A program made the translations under genes and the position numbers. Of a stretch of 64,000 nt of DNA, positions 8,519 through 17,994 are shown piece after piece; position 1 is the first letter of the stretch, and every line of letters begins with the position of its first letter. The stretch comes from Aquimarina sp. U1-2 (lineage in GTDB: Bacteria > Bacteroidota > Bacteroidia > Flavobacteriales > Flavobacteriaceae). The notes beneath the pieces are model-generated. The model saw only the letters and a program-made list of their open reading frames with translations, was not told where the DNA came from and did no database searches. The stretch is taken from positions 165,725-229,724 of the forward strand of contig NZ_JAGKIK010000008.1 in the NCBI RefSeq assembly GCF_017897595.1, in the 5' to 3' direction.

Positions 8519-9421
8519 TTAGTTAATAGGTAATTTGTTTACTGTTATATTTCCGTTATCGTCTTCAGCCCAAATGACCAGAATATTATCTTGTAGGTTC
8601 GCAAAAAAATCATCATTCTTATTGAGTAAACTACTCAAATCGATGGTTTGTGTATTAGGTAATGCATCTCCGCTATTGGGTCTAAATTGATGAGGCCAGT
8701 TAGAAGAACCCCAGACCCAATTTTTAACGATAGCGCCTTCTTGTCCAGGGTTATCAAGAACAGGTTGTTCAATATAAATCCATAGAAAGCGAATATCTGA
8801 AGATGCTGTATGGGATACGTTTCTAGTGATTTCTCCAGAGATTTCTTTACTAGATATAGCAACATTCGATATTTCAACTTGTGGCGCATACGCTCTATTT
8901 ATGTAAATAGTAGTATGATACGTGGTATTATCCTGATAACGCGTTTGGTTACCTAATATATCTGTAGCCTGGATTGAAAAATGATAGGGACCTGCTAAAA
9001 TGAGATCGTTTGCTTCTAGACTCGTATTACGCTCATCGAGATATATGGCGGCTCCGCTTTCAGAACTTCTGGTAAACGTGGTGGGCTGCTCAGAATTTTC
9101 AATTTCTATAAGTTCAAAAAAACTAAATAATTTAAACTGAGAATTCTTGGATATTCTTGATTTTCCGTGAGTGTGGCCGTCAAAACCATTGTGCGATTCG
9201 AGTTTGATTTCTCGAATACCGCTGTTGTCTTCGATTGTAAATGCTAACGGAATCTCGGTATCCTCATTTGTCGTTGTAAGAAAATGATACGGCAGTATAG
9301 TACTTAGGTTATCATTTGCCTTAATTGCAGGTGCTTGCAAATCGGTGTCATTAGCATCATCATCTCCTAAACATGATATAAATAGGAGACTAGAAGCACA
9401 TAATAAATAATGTAATTTCAT
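8519..9421 (-). CDS. DUF4625 domain lipoprotein
   Basis: This 300-residue protein has a short lipoprotein signal (MKLHYLLCASSLLFISC, lipidated Cys17, then LGDDD). The N-terminal half contains IEDNSGIREIKLESHNGFDGHTHGKS (about residues 64-89), the HxNFDGHxH-type stretch seen in DUF4625 proteins, a probable metal-binding loop. The remainder is rich in beta strands, consistent with immunoglobulin-like domains. It lies between the TonB receptor (76 bases upstream) and the AztD-like propeller, and probably works with them in metal capture at the cell surface. Confidence 0.75.
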   Translation of the reverse strand: MKLHYLLCASSLLFISCLGDDDANDTDLQAPAIKANDNLSTILPYHFLTTTNEDTEIPLAFTIEDNSGIREIKLESHNGFDGHTHGKSRISKNSQFKLFSFFELIEIENSEQPTTFTRSSESGAAIYLDERNTSLEANDLILAGPYHFSIQATDILGNQTRYQDNTTYHTTIYINRAYAPQVEISNVAISSKEISGEITRNVSHTASSDIRFLWIYIEQPVLDNPGQEGAIVKNWVWGSSNWPHQFRPNSGDALPNTQTIDLSSLLNKNDDFFANLQDNILVIWAEDDNGNITVNKLPIN

Positions 9422-9497
9422 GGGTTTCAGAATTTAATTTACGTTCGATTATTAAAAATAGTTGTACTCATATGATTAGCTTTAAAAGGTTAGAAGG

Positions 9498-11897
9498 TTA
9501 AAAGCCTATAGGTATTTGAGCAGAAAACACAAAATTTCTTCCTGGCTCTGGTAAATTAATTAAGCGGTACCTACTAATGTGATTAAAATACCGAGTGTTG
9601 AAAATATTAGTAGCGCTTAGCTTACAATGAATTGCATTTGATTGTAATGGGATATGAAAACCAAGTCCCAAATCAACAATAAAACTATCTGGGGTGATAC
9701 TCTCGTTTCTATCAATTTGATCTTGTTCAAAATTATACCGCCCTGAAATAAATAGGTACTCTTCATCAAGATATTTAGAATTCTTAAAAAACTGATTCCA
9801 TTCAATACTAGCAAGTACTGACGGTGCTGGGGTCAATGGTAGTGGCAAGCGAGTATCTCTATTTATATTTTGAACAAAATCGATGACTACATCTGTTTTA
9901 ATATGAAAAGGAAACTGATGACTCGCAGCGAGCTCAAAACCATTAAAAATAGCATCGTTTTGTTGGTATTGCCACATGGTTCCGCCAGAGGCCAAAAACG
10001 AAAAATTTCCGGTGGGTGCCAAATAGATATAGTTATCATATATCCCATAAAAAGCCGATAGCTCAAAATATGTATTTTCTGATCGGTGCAGATACGTAGC
10101 ATCTATTTGATAACCGTTTTCTATAGCTAAATTCTGATCTCCTATTTCATGTCTAAAATTACCGTGATGCACACCATTACTAGAAAGTTCTATTGCCGTT
10201 GGAAAGCGAAAACTATTTCCAAAATTTAATTTTAAGTGGTGTTTTTTATTTAATTTATGGGTAATCCCCACTGCACCACTTACATTTTCAAAATTTCTAT
10301 CAAACTCTGGCGTTCGCTCTATAAACCTACCAGTAGGTCTTAAAGTTTCTCTGTCGTATTCAGGTTGTTCATGTCTTTGAATATCGTGCATTCCGTAATC
10401 ATATCGTATACCTCCATTCATCGTCCACCGCTCACTAACTCGAAATAATTGATAGTGATAAAATCCTAATTGATAGCTATCAAACTGAGGCAGTAAATAT
10501 TCAAACCCATCTTTGGTGTTATGCATATACTGCGATTGTGACCCAAAAACAATGGTATGGTTTGCATTCGGGTATATATCATACTTTATATTGGCTGTGT
10601 ACGTGTCTAGATATAATCCTAGTGCCAGGTTCGACGAGACGAGATCTGCGGCAATTCCATGTGCACCCGGGAAAGACAATTCTTCACGAACATTATGCTG
10701 ATATCCCAGATTGATCTCCAACTTTTGAGCCTCAAAATCGATACTAGTATTGCTAGTCAACATATGATGTTGATTTTCCTGTCGAGGAAAATCAATATTT
10801 CTAAAGTCTCCGTTATGTTCTAAATTATAAGCTCTAGGTAAACCTATGGCTCCAGTAAAAATTCCTGCTTTTTGGGTGAAACTGGTATATTTTAGACTAG
10901 TTTTAAAATTTTCATTTTGATATCCCAAAGAAACACCAAGGTGCAATTCGTTCCCGGCTGTATTTTTAAGTCTGTTATTAAAAACTGGTAAATTGAATCC
11001 GGCATAGGTAAATTGATTCGTAGGAATCGTGTAGTCACCATAATCCTGATAGGTAACCCGCGTTCCAAAAAACCACTTATTTTGTCTACCTTTCCACTCT
11101 AGTGAATTAGAAATCGCTCTGTTATTGGTTTGATACACGCTTTGTAGCGTGAGTAAATTTCCATTTTCGATTAAGGGCTCGTTATTCTTAATATTAATGA
11201 CTCCGCCCATACCATCTGAACCGAAAAGCAAAGATGCCGGACCTTTTATAATTTCTACATTTTCTATGTCAAAAGGATCAATTTCGAGTCCGTGATCTGC
11301 TCCCCATTGTTGTCCTTCTTGCTTAATTCCTCGATTATTAACCAAAATTCGATTGAAGCCCATACCGCGTATCATAGGTTTGGCGATTCCTACACCCAAA
11401 TTCATAGTATTCAAACCTGGCAATGCCTTCAGAGCTTCAGCAAAAGTGGAAAGGTTACTTTTCGAAATAAAATCTTTATTAATTGTAATGACCGATTGAG
11501 AATTGTTAGTTACATTTTCGAACCCCATAGGTTGTAATACCACCACTTCTTCCAAATCATTAATTTTTTTATCGAGAATTATAGTGAGAAGTTCACTTCT
11601 ATTTCGGCTTACGAGATCAATACGCTTTGTAATAAAAGCCACATGACTCACCTCTAAAAAGGCCGTAATATCATCTTCTTCACTTCGGGAAATAGTGAAA
11701 AATCCTGAACTATCTGAGATTATGGATGTTTTTTTAGGATGCAATGTAATTGTCGCAGATGCAACAGGTGTATTGTCTATATCCAGAATATAACCTGAAA
11801 CGCTCTGAGAATATGTATAACAATTACAACCAAGCGTTACAACCGTAGTTATTACATATAAAAAATTCGATGCAATTGCATGTAATGCATTACCCAT
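9498..11897 (-). CDS. TonB-dependent outer-membrane receptor, ZnuD-like
   Basis: This 799-residue protein has a signal peptide ending near residue 31 (TYSQS). Next comes a carboxypeptidase-regulatory-like beta-sandwich (VSGYILDIDNTPVASATITL, ~32-115), then a plug domain (~130-240) with RGMGFNRILVNNRG and NVEIIKGPASLLFGSDGMGG, then a 22-strand-type barrel ending in a terminal phenylalanine two residues from the end. SNGVHHGNFRHEIGD near residue 595 and FPGAHGIAA near 410 add clustered histidines, as in zinc receptors of the ZnuD group. It starts the operon with the DUF4625 and propeller lipoproteins. Zinc as substrate is inferred from His-rich partners; iron or copper are alternatives. Confidence 0.85.
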   Translation of the reverse strand: MGNALHAIASNFLYVITTVVTLGCNCYTYSQSVSGYILDIDNTPVASATITLHPKKTSIISDSSGFFTISRSEEDDITAFLEVSHVAFITKRIDLVSRNRSELLTIILDKKINDLEEVVVLQPMGFENVTNNSQSVITINKDFISKSNLSTFAEALKALPGLNTMNLGVGIAKPMIRGMGFNRILVNNRGIKQEGQQWGADHGLEIDPFDIENVEIIKGPASLLFGSDGMGGVINIKNNEPLIENGNLLTLQSVYQTNNRAISNSLEWKGRQNKWFFGTRVTYQDYGDYTIPTNQFTYAGFNLPVFNNRLKNTAGNELHLGVSLGYQNENFKTSLKYTSFTQKAGIFTGAIGLPRAYNLEHNGDFRNIDFPRQENQHHMLTSNTSIDFEAQKLEINLGYQHNVREELSFPGAHGIAADLVSSNLALGLYLDTYTANIKYDIYPNANHTIVFGSQSQYMHNTKDGFEYLLPQFDSYQLGFYHYQLFRVSERWTMNGGIRYDYGMHDIQRHEQPEYDRETLRPTGRFIERTPEFDRNFENVSGAVGITHKLNKKHHLKLNFGNSFRFPTAIELSSNGVHHGNFRHEIGDQNLAIENGYQIDATYLHRSENTYFELSAFYGIYDNYIYLAPTGNFSFLASGGTMWQYQQNDAIFNGFELAASHQFPFHIKTDVVIDFVQNINRDTRLPLPLTPAPSVLASIEWNQFFKNSKYLDEEYLFISGRYNFEQDQIDRNESITPDSFIVDLGLGFHIPLQSNAIHCKLSATNIFNTRYFNHISRYRLINLPEPGRNFVFSAQIPIGF

Positions 11898-12221
11898 GTT
11901 TTAAGACGATAAAATCCTATAGTGTATATTGTGTGCTATCAAACAGATAACTTTTTATGCACTAATTTGAATTGTGAAAAAATTATGATGGTAAATGAAG
12001 TATATTATCCATGCTATGCGATAGATAGCATTCGTAAACTTATTATTTATTAATATCTTCGAAATCAAGATGAGTGAAGTTTCTCAAATTCAATCAAACA
12101 TGTAGATCTACATCGTTACTGAAGGTACATCTAATAGTATGACTTAGAAGTTACATAAATATAGTAACTACATAAGTTATCAAAAACACATAGCTATTAA
12201 AATGATTTGGAAACTCTGAAC
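11898..12221. other. Intergenic region upstream of the TonB receptor
   Basis: These 324 non-coding bases should carry the promoter of the receptor operon. Apart from a short inverted repeat at 12149-12169, I see no clear element and no convincing TAnnTTTG box on the minus strand. Confidence 0.5.
12149..12169. promoter_or_regulatory. Short inverted repeat, possible operator
   Basis: AGTTAC and GTAACT are perfect inverted arms separated by nine A/T bases. It lies about 250 bases before the TonB receptor start and 53 bases after the end of the small Cys/His-rich gene. Function is a guess. Confidence 0.3.
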
Positions 12222-12530
12222 CTAAATACTAGGTGGTGGTTTATTGAAAACATAGTCGTAGAGTATAGTTTTCTTGACAAAAAGCTCTAAATCAATAGAG
12301 AATTCTGTCAACTCTGTACGACATATCGAGAATACTTTGTTATCCGATGTAGCAAGACTTGGAGATAACGGATTATTTTTTTCACTTTGGTACAGAAATT
12401 CACACTGTTCACAATGCTCTGTTTCTTCTCCAAATACGTGAATATATGCATGAAGATTAACTACTCGTAAGCATGAGAAAACGAATAATAGAAAAAAGGC
12501 AATATGAAATGTACAAGTACGCTTCATCAT
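12222..12530 (-). CDS. Small exported Cys/His-rich protein preceding the TonB receptor
   Basis: The start is placed at ATG 12530 (MMKRTCTFH); an upstream TTG at 12578 would add 16 unconserved residues and overlap the palindrome there. The 102-residue product has an N-terminal hydrophobic export segment (IAFFLLFVFSCL). It is followed by a compact group of possible metal ligands: HAYIHVFGEETEHCEQCEF. It ends in NKPPPSI. No family name is known to me. Position at the head of the metal-receptor locus and the HxxxH...HCxxC pattern suggest a metal-binding or accessory role. Confidence 0.62.
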   Translation of the reverse strand: MMKRTCTFHIAFFLLFVFSCLRVVNLHAYIHVFGEETEHCEQCEFLYQSEKNNPLSPSLATSDNKVFSICRTELTEFSIDLELFVKKTILYDYVFNKPPPSI

Positions 12531-12564
12531 AGCAACGAAAATATCAAAATGCAACGTACAACTT

Positions 12565-12578
12565 TTGTTAATTAACAA
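12565..12578. promoter_or_regulatory. Perfect 14-bp palindrome, candidate metal-repressor operator
   Basis: TTGTTAATTAACAA is a perfect palindrome whose near edge is 35 bases upstream of the ATG of the first gene of the metal locus. That is where a promoter-overlapping operator would be expected. A Fur-family (Zur-like) repressor is a plausible reader, but no verified consensus was compared. Confidence 0.45.
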
Positions 12579-12734
12579 TACTTTTTGTTTTGGTAGCCTT
12601 TATAGCGTATTCACTAAACATATTTAATTAAATCAACTTAAAAACTAATTAGCGATTTATAGCCTATTTGTGATACGATTTCATATAGACGGGAAGAACT
12701 CATGAGGTAGTCATAACGTATACCTATACGACTT

Positions 12735-13463
12735 TTAAGTACGTAGATCTTTTCTAAAAACTTCGATTAAATTAAAGATAAAAATACAGAAGAATACCCA
12801 AATAAGCCCTGCGATGTATCCACCTGCTACATCTGAAGGAAAATGCACCCCCAGATAGATTCTACTGATGCCAATACTCAAAATCAGGAATAAAAACATA
12901 AGTATCAAAAAAAACTTTAAAAAAATATTCATTTTGAACCTGTATAGCAGATATATTAAAAAACCATAAAAAGCTATAGATGCCATAGCATGACCGCTTG
13001 GATAACTCAAAGATTTAACAATCACCAGAGGGTCTATACCAGGTCTGGCTCTATCTATAAATCGTTTCAAAATAACGTTGGATGCAGCTGCAAGAAATAG
13101 AACTACTACAATTTGAGCGATGTATTTCCATCGTTTGAAAATAAAAATAGTAAGTAATATACAGACGCCAAGAATAATAAGGTAGCCTTCCTTTTCACCA
13201 ATAGCTGTCACTGCTTTAAAAAACTGAGTTAAAAAAGGACTTCGGTAAGAAAGTATAAACTCTGTTATTCTCTGATCATAAAGGGTAAGTGTATCCTCGA
13301 TCACCTCTTCAGTGAGTTCTACAAAAATATTGATTCCTAAAACAACAATGAGTAATGCAACAAATGCTACTATAAAATAAGGTATTTTTTCTTTGCGATT
13401 TCCTAATACGGGTAAAAGTAATTTTTGTAATCGATGTATCGCTTTTTCAAGAATTCTGGACAA
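12735..13463 (-). CDS. PAP2 family phosphatase (membrane)
   Basis: This 242-residue integral membrane protein contains the three-part type 2 phosphatidic acid phosphatase signature: KRFIDRARP (about residue 130), PSGHAMAS (about 155) and SRIYLGVHFPSD (about 200). The catalytic histidines are in the second and third parts. About six hydrophobic segments are visible. The enzyme would dephosphorylate a lipid phosphate or undecaprenyl pyrophosphate at the periplasmic face of the inner membrane. It stands alone; the substrate cannot be chosen from sequence. Confidence 0.93.
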   Translation of the reverse strand: MSRILEKAIHRLQKLLLPVLGNRKEKIPYFIVAFVALLIVVLGINIFVELTEEVIEDTLTLYDQRITEFILSYRSPFLTQFFKAVTAIGEKEGYLIILGVCILLTIFIFKRWKYIAQIVVVLFLAAASNVILKRFIDRARPGIDPLVIVKSLSYPSGHAMASIAFYGFLIYLLYRFKMNIFLKFFLILMFLFLILSIGISRIYLGVHFPSDVAGGYIAGLIWVFFCIFIFNLIEVFRKDLRT

Positions 13464-14287
13464 GAGTAACTCGTTTAATGTGTATTTATATCCGTAAATT
13501 TATAAAATAAGCACTATTCAAATAGTAATACACCAAAATACCTTTAAAAAAGATGAATATTAGATTCGATCAAAACGAATGCTAGCGTAAAAAATAATCT
13601 ACCTTAGTTCGCTCATATTAAAATTATAAAGCTTTTTTTGGGACACACTTAATCCGATTATTTGAATGTACTTATTAGGCTAAAGATTCAAAACTAATTT
13701 TGCATGGTTAAGAGTCTTAAAACTCGTTATATATTATGAAAGTAATAGTAAAAAAAGTGTCAATTCGAGTGATTTTTCGTAATAACCTCTCGACTCTACG
13801 CGAGATGACATGAAGAAAAATTAGCCTGCCTTCAACCTAATTGCGGGTATTGAGAATAGCTTTAGGATCCAAAATCCTACGTCATCCTGGAGCTTATTGA
13901 AGGGCTCGATACACTTCTTCCTTCGGTCGAAGCACTCGAATTGACAGATTTTGAACAAAAAAAACAAAATGCACGATAGGTTCATAAATCAATTACATAA
14001 CTTTTCACAAAATCTTAAGAAAGTTGTAATGTAACCGCACTATATTTATTAAAGCTCGAAATTATTTTTTTTGAGTTCTGATGATTGTTTAAAAAACCAT
14101 TCCTTTAGAATATTCCCCAGAGAATGACCATGAGAAATCATCAATAGATAAACGAAATTAATTGTGGCAAGTCGGTTTAGGGTATCCGGAACTTTCAAAT
14201 CGTGCCTTTGGGGATTTTTTAATATATACAACTTATTTTTATAGTCACTCCCCGCCTCTTTAGCCTAAAAATTGTTTATGCAGGTTT
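13464..14287. other. Long intergenic region with a terminal-inverted-repeat element
   Basis: These 824 bases have no convincing gene. The main structure is the 189-bp element at 13758-13946. A 60-codon open frame on the minus strand (14049-14231) has no recognisable motif and is not annotated as a gene. Confidence 0.65.
13758..13946. repeat. 189-bp MITE-like element with perfect 14-bp terminal inverted repeats
   Basis: TGTCAATTCGAGTG at the left end and CACTCGAATTGACA at the right end are perfect inverted repeats. Inside are smaller pairs (CTCGAC...GAGATGACAT and GTCATCCTGGAGC...GGGCTCGATAC). There is no coding capacity. This is the look of a small non-autonomous or hairpin repeat common between genes in this phylum. 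Confidence 0.75.
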
Positions 14288-15022
14288 TCACAGGTATATC
14301 ATCATTAAAATAGCCATAATGATCATGATTGCATTCTCTATAAATGTAGCTTCAGTCATTGGTAACTGTAATGCTGTCCCCAAACATGCACAGCGAATAG
14401 ATTTTTTATCCAAAAGTGTTTTGGTTACTCCAATTGTAGTTATGCTTAATATGACCAATGTAATTACCAGCGCTACCTTGATTTGAAAACGCATTAAGAA
14501 CATAATTCCTAAACCTATTTCGATAAAGGGATATATCCAACCGTATACATATACCTGTTTTGCCAAAGGATCATACATTCTAAATGAATCTGGAAATCCA
14601 TTTAAGTCCAACAGTTTAAAAAAACTGAAAATCACAAAAAACAACCCCATAAAATCAAGCATAAAAGCACTCCAGCTCCAATCTTTGTAATGCAATAAAA
14701 CACTTGCTGTTGTGATACCAAATATAATAAGCAAAAGTGGTTTTAACTGCTGTAGTTTACTCTTATCATTCGCCTCAGTATGATGTGAAGTTTGATATAA
14801 CGCCTGCTTATCTACATCTTCTTTCCCTATTATTCTGTATTTTTCTGGCAAGGCGCTTTGCAATTTTTCTATTGAGATGGGTTTAGCCATTGTGATCTCA
14901 GCACTCGCATTGTCAAGGTCAACAACAACATGGGTTACATGCGCAAGTGCCCGAAGGTTATCTTTGACAGTAGCTTTGCATCCGTTACATGTCATACCGC
15001 TTATCGCATAGGTATGTTTCAT
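14288..15022 (-). CDS. Heavy-metal-associated domain fused to a MauE/DoxX-like membrane domain
   Basis: This 244-residue protein has two parts. Residues 1-65 are an HMA domain with the copper/mercury-type motif GMTCNGCKATV. A linker with HH leads to four or five membrane helices (residues ~95-244). The last part contains RCACLGTALQLPMT, the CxC-containing signature seen in MauE-like proteins. A soluble metal-binding head on a membrane redox/transport domain suggests handling of a soft metal at the inner membrane; direction and metal are unknown. The gene appears monocistronic. Confidence 0.82.
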   Translation of the reverse strand: MKHTYAISGMTCNGCKATVKDNLRALAHVTHVVVDLDNASAEITMAKPISIEKLQSALPEKYRIIGKEDVDKQALYQTSHHTEANDKSKLQQLKPLLLIIFGITTASVLLHYKDWSWSAFMLDFMGLFFVIFSFFKLLDLNGFPDSFRMYDPLAKQVYVYGWIYPFIEIGLGIMFLMRFQIKVALVITLVILSITTIGVTKTLLDKKSIRCACLGTALQLPMTEATFIENAIMIIMAILMMIYL

Positions 15023-15383
15023 CTGTTGATATTTTATTAATTATTTGGTAATAACCTAAGTTCGAATGTTAATCTATTGATTTTCATACATCCTATTTTG
15101 TTTCAGTTATTTCATGCGGGGTCAAAAGGTTATTTTCAGGTTCATTAACCAGGTCTCCACTCCGATCGACCAGACAGGCAAAAGTAACTAAACACTATTC
15201 AACTAATTGATAATTAAACTCAGATTATTAGGTTGTAAAACTAATACAAATTGTTTTTATTTTCTCGGTTTTATAAAATTCAAAAACACTGCTGTAACAA
15301 AAAAACTTATCCAATCTTTCTAAATCATTTCGTAACTTTAAAATATTATACCTCTTATTTCTAAATTGAACCAACCTTTGATT
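15023..15383. other. Divergent intergenic region
   Basis: These 361 bases lie between two divergently transcribed genes and must hold both promoters. I see no clear repeat, riboswitch or small gene here. Confidence 0.5.
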
Positions 15384-17588
15384 ATGCCATTTACTGCTGA
15401 ACAACTGGAAATTTTAGCTGATAAAACACTTCACTTTCTTCTAATTCTGAAAAAAAGTGGACAAATAATAACCTATAACAACCGTTGTAAAGTTATTATT
15501 CCCGAGACCCATGAAGAAAGAACAGTAACGTATATTACAGATTTTATCATCGACAATGATGTAAAAGCTTTTAAGAAAGCTATTACTCTTTTAAGCACTA
15601 AAAACTCAATCTTAAGCAAGTCCTTTAGTTTTGCGACTGAAAAACATGGAGTTCTTTCTTTAAAATTTGATCTTACCTACCATAAAGGATTAGTTTATGC
15701 AGCAGGAATAGATACAACAGAAGAATATAAAGAACATCGCGCACTCAAAACCATATCGAAACTTACCAAAACCGGCGCGTGGTATTACAATCCTAAAAAT
15801 AAAGAAATGTTCTGGTCCAAAGGATGCTACCTCATCAAAGACTTAGATCCTGATACCGAAATGACACGCGAATTAGGAGCGAGCTTTTACGCTGAAGAGG
15901 ACAGGGCGCGAATAGAAAGCTACTTAGATACCTTAATTCAAACAAAAAAACCATATAAGTATACCGAAAAAATTACTACTCACAAAGGCAATGAAAAATG
16001 GATAAAAGTAGTGGCACATCCTGTGATTTATAAAAACGAGGTGGTCTACGTTAACGGAACTATTGCCGATGTGACAGCAAGGCATAATTATATCGAACAG
16101 TTAAAAGAAAATGAAGAAACAAAACGCCTAGCGTTAAAAGGTATACAATCAGGCCTCTTTGATCATTTAATTCAAAAAAATGAAGTCTTTTACAGTCTAG
16201 ACTTTCGAAAAATGTTAGGGCTACCTTTGGATCAGGATTATGTGTCTGAAGAGGTTTTTCGCAAGATGATACACCCTGATGATGTAGAAGATGCAGTTAA
16301 AAGACACCTAAACAACCTTAAGAAAAAAGGGAATCACTACCACAATTTCTATCGTGTAAGAAATAGAAAAGGCGAGTATCATCACTATGAAGTGTATGGG
16401 TTTAGAAGAAAGGATGAACATGGTGATACTGTGAGAATGATTGGTAATCTCATAAACGTTCATCAAAGAAAATTAAACGAAAAAACCATAGCCGAAAACA
16501 AAAACAGGCTACAGGCTATGGTAAATAACGGTTTCGCATACACCGTTTTACTTAATCTTCAAGGAGAAATTTTAATGACGGACGAAAAATCACTTAAAAT
16601 CATAAAAAGAGACTTCAACGTGAATCCTCTAGAAACGAAATCACGTTTTATAGATGTGATGCCTCTTAATTTTAAAAACACCTTTGCGCATGAGTTTAAT
16701 GAAGCACTAAAAGGTAACATCGTTAAAAAGGAGATAGAGCGTATTACTAAAAAAGGAAATCTTCAATATCTCGAATCAAAATACACCCCGATACTGGGGC
16801 AAGATGAGAGTGTTAATTCTGTTCTTATTAGCTTTCATGATATTACCGAACGTAAACTTGCCGAGATTGCTATCAAAGAAGCGCATCTTAAAGAACAAGA
16901 ACTGAATAGTCTGAAATCTAATATCCTTTCGAACTTTAGTCACGAAATCAGAACTCCTTTAAATGGTATTATGACCGTAAGTAAATTGTTACTCGATGAG
17001 AAGAGACCGGAAGAAAGAAAAGAACTATTACTATATCTAGAAGAAAGTAAAGATAGATTGTTAGAAACCATCAATAACCTTTCTAACTTTAGTGAACTCG
17101 ACATCATTAAAAACAATTTAAATCAAAAAGTGCTTGATACCAATTATACGGTCGAAACTTCGTTTAGGGAATACAAACACCTTGCCGAAGCTAAAAGTCT
17201 GAAATATGTACTGGAGCTCGATCCAAAAAGTCCGCAAATTAATATTGACGACGACTTATTTAGAGCTGCACTCAACAATATTATTCATAATGCTATCAAA
17301 TATACGATAGACGGAAGCATAAAAATCAAAGTGAATTCAGACAAATCAAAAAATATTGTTTATATTTCGGTTATTGATACTGGTATAGGGATCGATAAAG
17401 AAAATCTGAAAAAGGTTTTTGATCCCTTTATCCAAGAAAGTATTGGGATTGATAGAAAATATGAAGGAACCGGAATAGGGCTTAGTTTATCAAAACGATA
17501 CATCGAAATACTTGGCGGAAGAATAAAGGTGAATAGCAACATTGGAAAGGGAACAGATTTTACTATTATAATTCCAGAATACCTATGA
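15384..17588 (+). CDS. Multi-PAS sensor histidine kinase
   Basis: The start is ATG 15384; a TTG six codons earlier is less likely. The 734-residue protein has no membrane segment. PAS-like domains occupy roughly residues 5-115, 120-235, 240-360 and 370-500; the third has the PAS_3 mark GLFDHLIQKNEVFYSLDFRKML with MIHPDD. A dimerisation/phosphoacceptor domain follows with NFSHEIRTPLNG (phospho-His near 520). The ATPase domain has NIIHNAIKYT (N box), VIDTGIGI (G1) and GTGIGLSLSKRY (G2). It is a cytoplasmic kinase sensing a small ligand or redox state through PAS, and it phosphorylates the receiver encoded by the overlapping next gene. Confidence 0.93.
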   Translation: MPFTAEQLEILADKTLHFLLILKKSGQIITYNNRCKVIIPETHEERTVTYITDFIIDNDVKAFKKAITLLSTKNSILSKSFSFATEKHGVLSLKFDLTYHKGLVYAAGIDTTEEYKEHRALKTISKLTKTGAWYYNPKNKEMFWSKGCYLIKDLDPDTEMTRELGASFYAEEDRARIESYLDTLIQTKKPYKYTEKITTHKGNEKWIKVVAHPVIYKNEVVYVNGTIADVTARHNYIEQLKENEETKRLALKGIQSGLFDHLIQKNEVFYSLDFRKMLGLPLDQDYVSEEVFRKMIHPDDVEDAVKRHLNNLKKKGNHYHNFYRVRNRKGEYHHYEVYGFRRKDEHGDTVRMIGNLINVHQRKLNEKTIAENKNRLQAMVNNGFAYTVLLNLQGEILMTDEKSLKIIKRDFNVNPLETKSRFIDVMPLNFKNTFAHEFNEALKGNIVKKEIERITKKGNLQYLESKYTPILGQDESVNSVLISFHDITERKLAEIAIKEAHLKEQELNSLKSNILSNFSHEIRTPLNGIMTVSKLLLDEKRPEERKELLLYLEESKDRLLETINNLSNFSELDIIKNNLNQKVLDTNYTVETSFREYKHLAEAKSLKYVLELDPKSPQINIDDDLFRAALNNIIHNAIKYTIDGSIKIKVNSDKSKNIVYISVIDTGIGIDKENLKKVFDPFIQESIGIDRKYEGTGIGLSLSKRYIEILGGRIKVNSNIGKGTDFTIIIPEYL

Positions 17589-17980
17589 ATATTCTTTATG
17601 TAGAAGATAATAAAATTAATGCAATGGTCATGGATAAGATGCTATCCAAAAACAAGGCCAATGTTATTCTTGCAGAAAACGGTTCACAGGCGCTAAAAGT
17701 AGTAAAAGATCAAAGTCTGGACCTAATCTTGGTAGATATTAATTTAGGATTAAACCAAATGGATGGTTGTGAATTACTACAGAGATTTAAAAAATTAGAC
17801 TTACTTAGAAATATTCCCGTATTTGCTGTAACCGCATATGCAATGCCCGGTGATAAGCAACGTTTTATAAGTATAGGTTTTGATAATTACTTTTCAAAAC
17901 CTGTTAATTTTGATAAACTCTTAGCGGTTATCTCAAAAATAAGAAGTGATTTAGATCCAAAACACGTGAGTAAAAATTGA
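17585..17980 (+). CDS. Single-domain response regulator (CheY-like)
   Basis: This 131-residue protein is a stand-alone receiver. The acidic pair is E7/D8, the phosphoacceptor is Asp51 (LILVDIN), the conserved Thr lies in FAVTAYAM and the Lys in YFSKPV. There is no output domain, so it acts by protein contact or as a phosphorelay step. Its ATG overlaps the kinase stop by four bases (ATGA), so the two are translationally coupled and almost certainly partners. Confidence 0.93.
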   Translation: MNILYVEDNKINAMVMDKMLSKNKANVILAENGSQALKVVKDQSLDLILVDINLGLNQMDGCELLQRFKKLDLLRNIPVFAVTAYAMPGDKQRFISIGFDNYFSKPVNFDKLLAVISKIRSDLDPKHVSKN

Positions 17981-17994
17981 TAATACAGTAGCGG

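Noticed and set aside
14049..14231. 60-codon open frame on the minus strand
   Set aside because: No motif, no promoter and a composition like the surrounding non-coding DNA.
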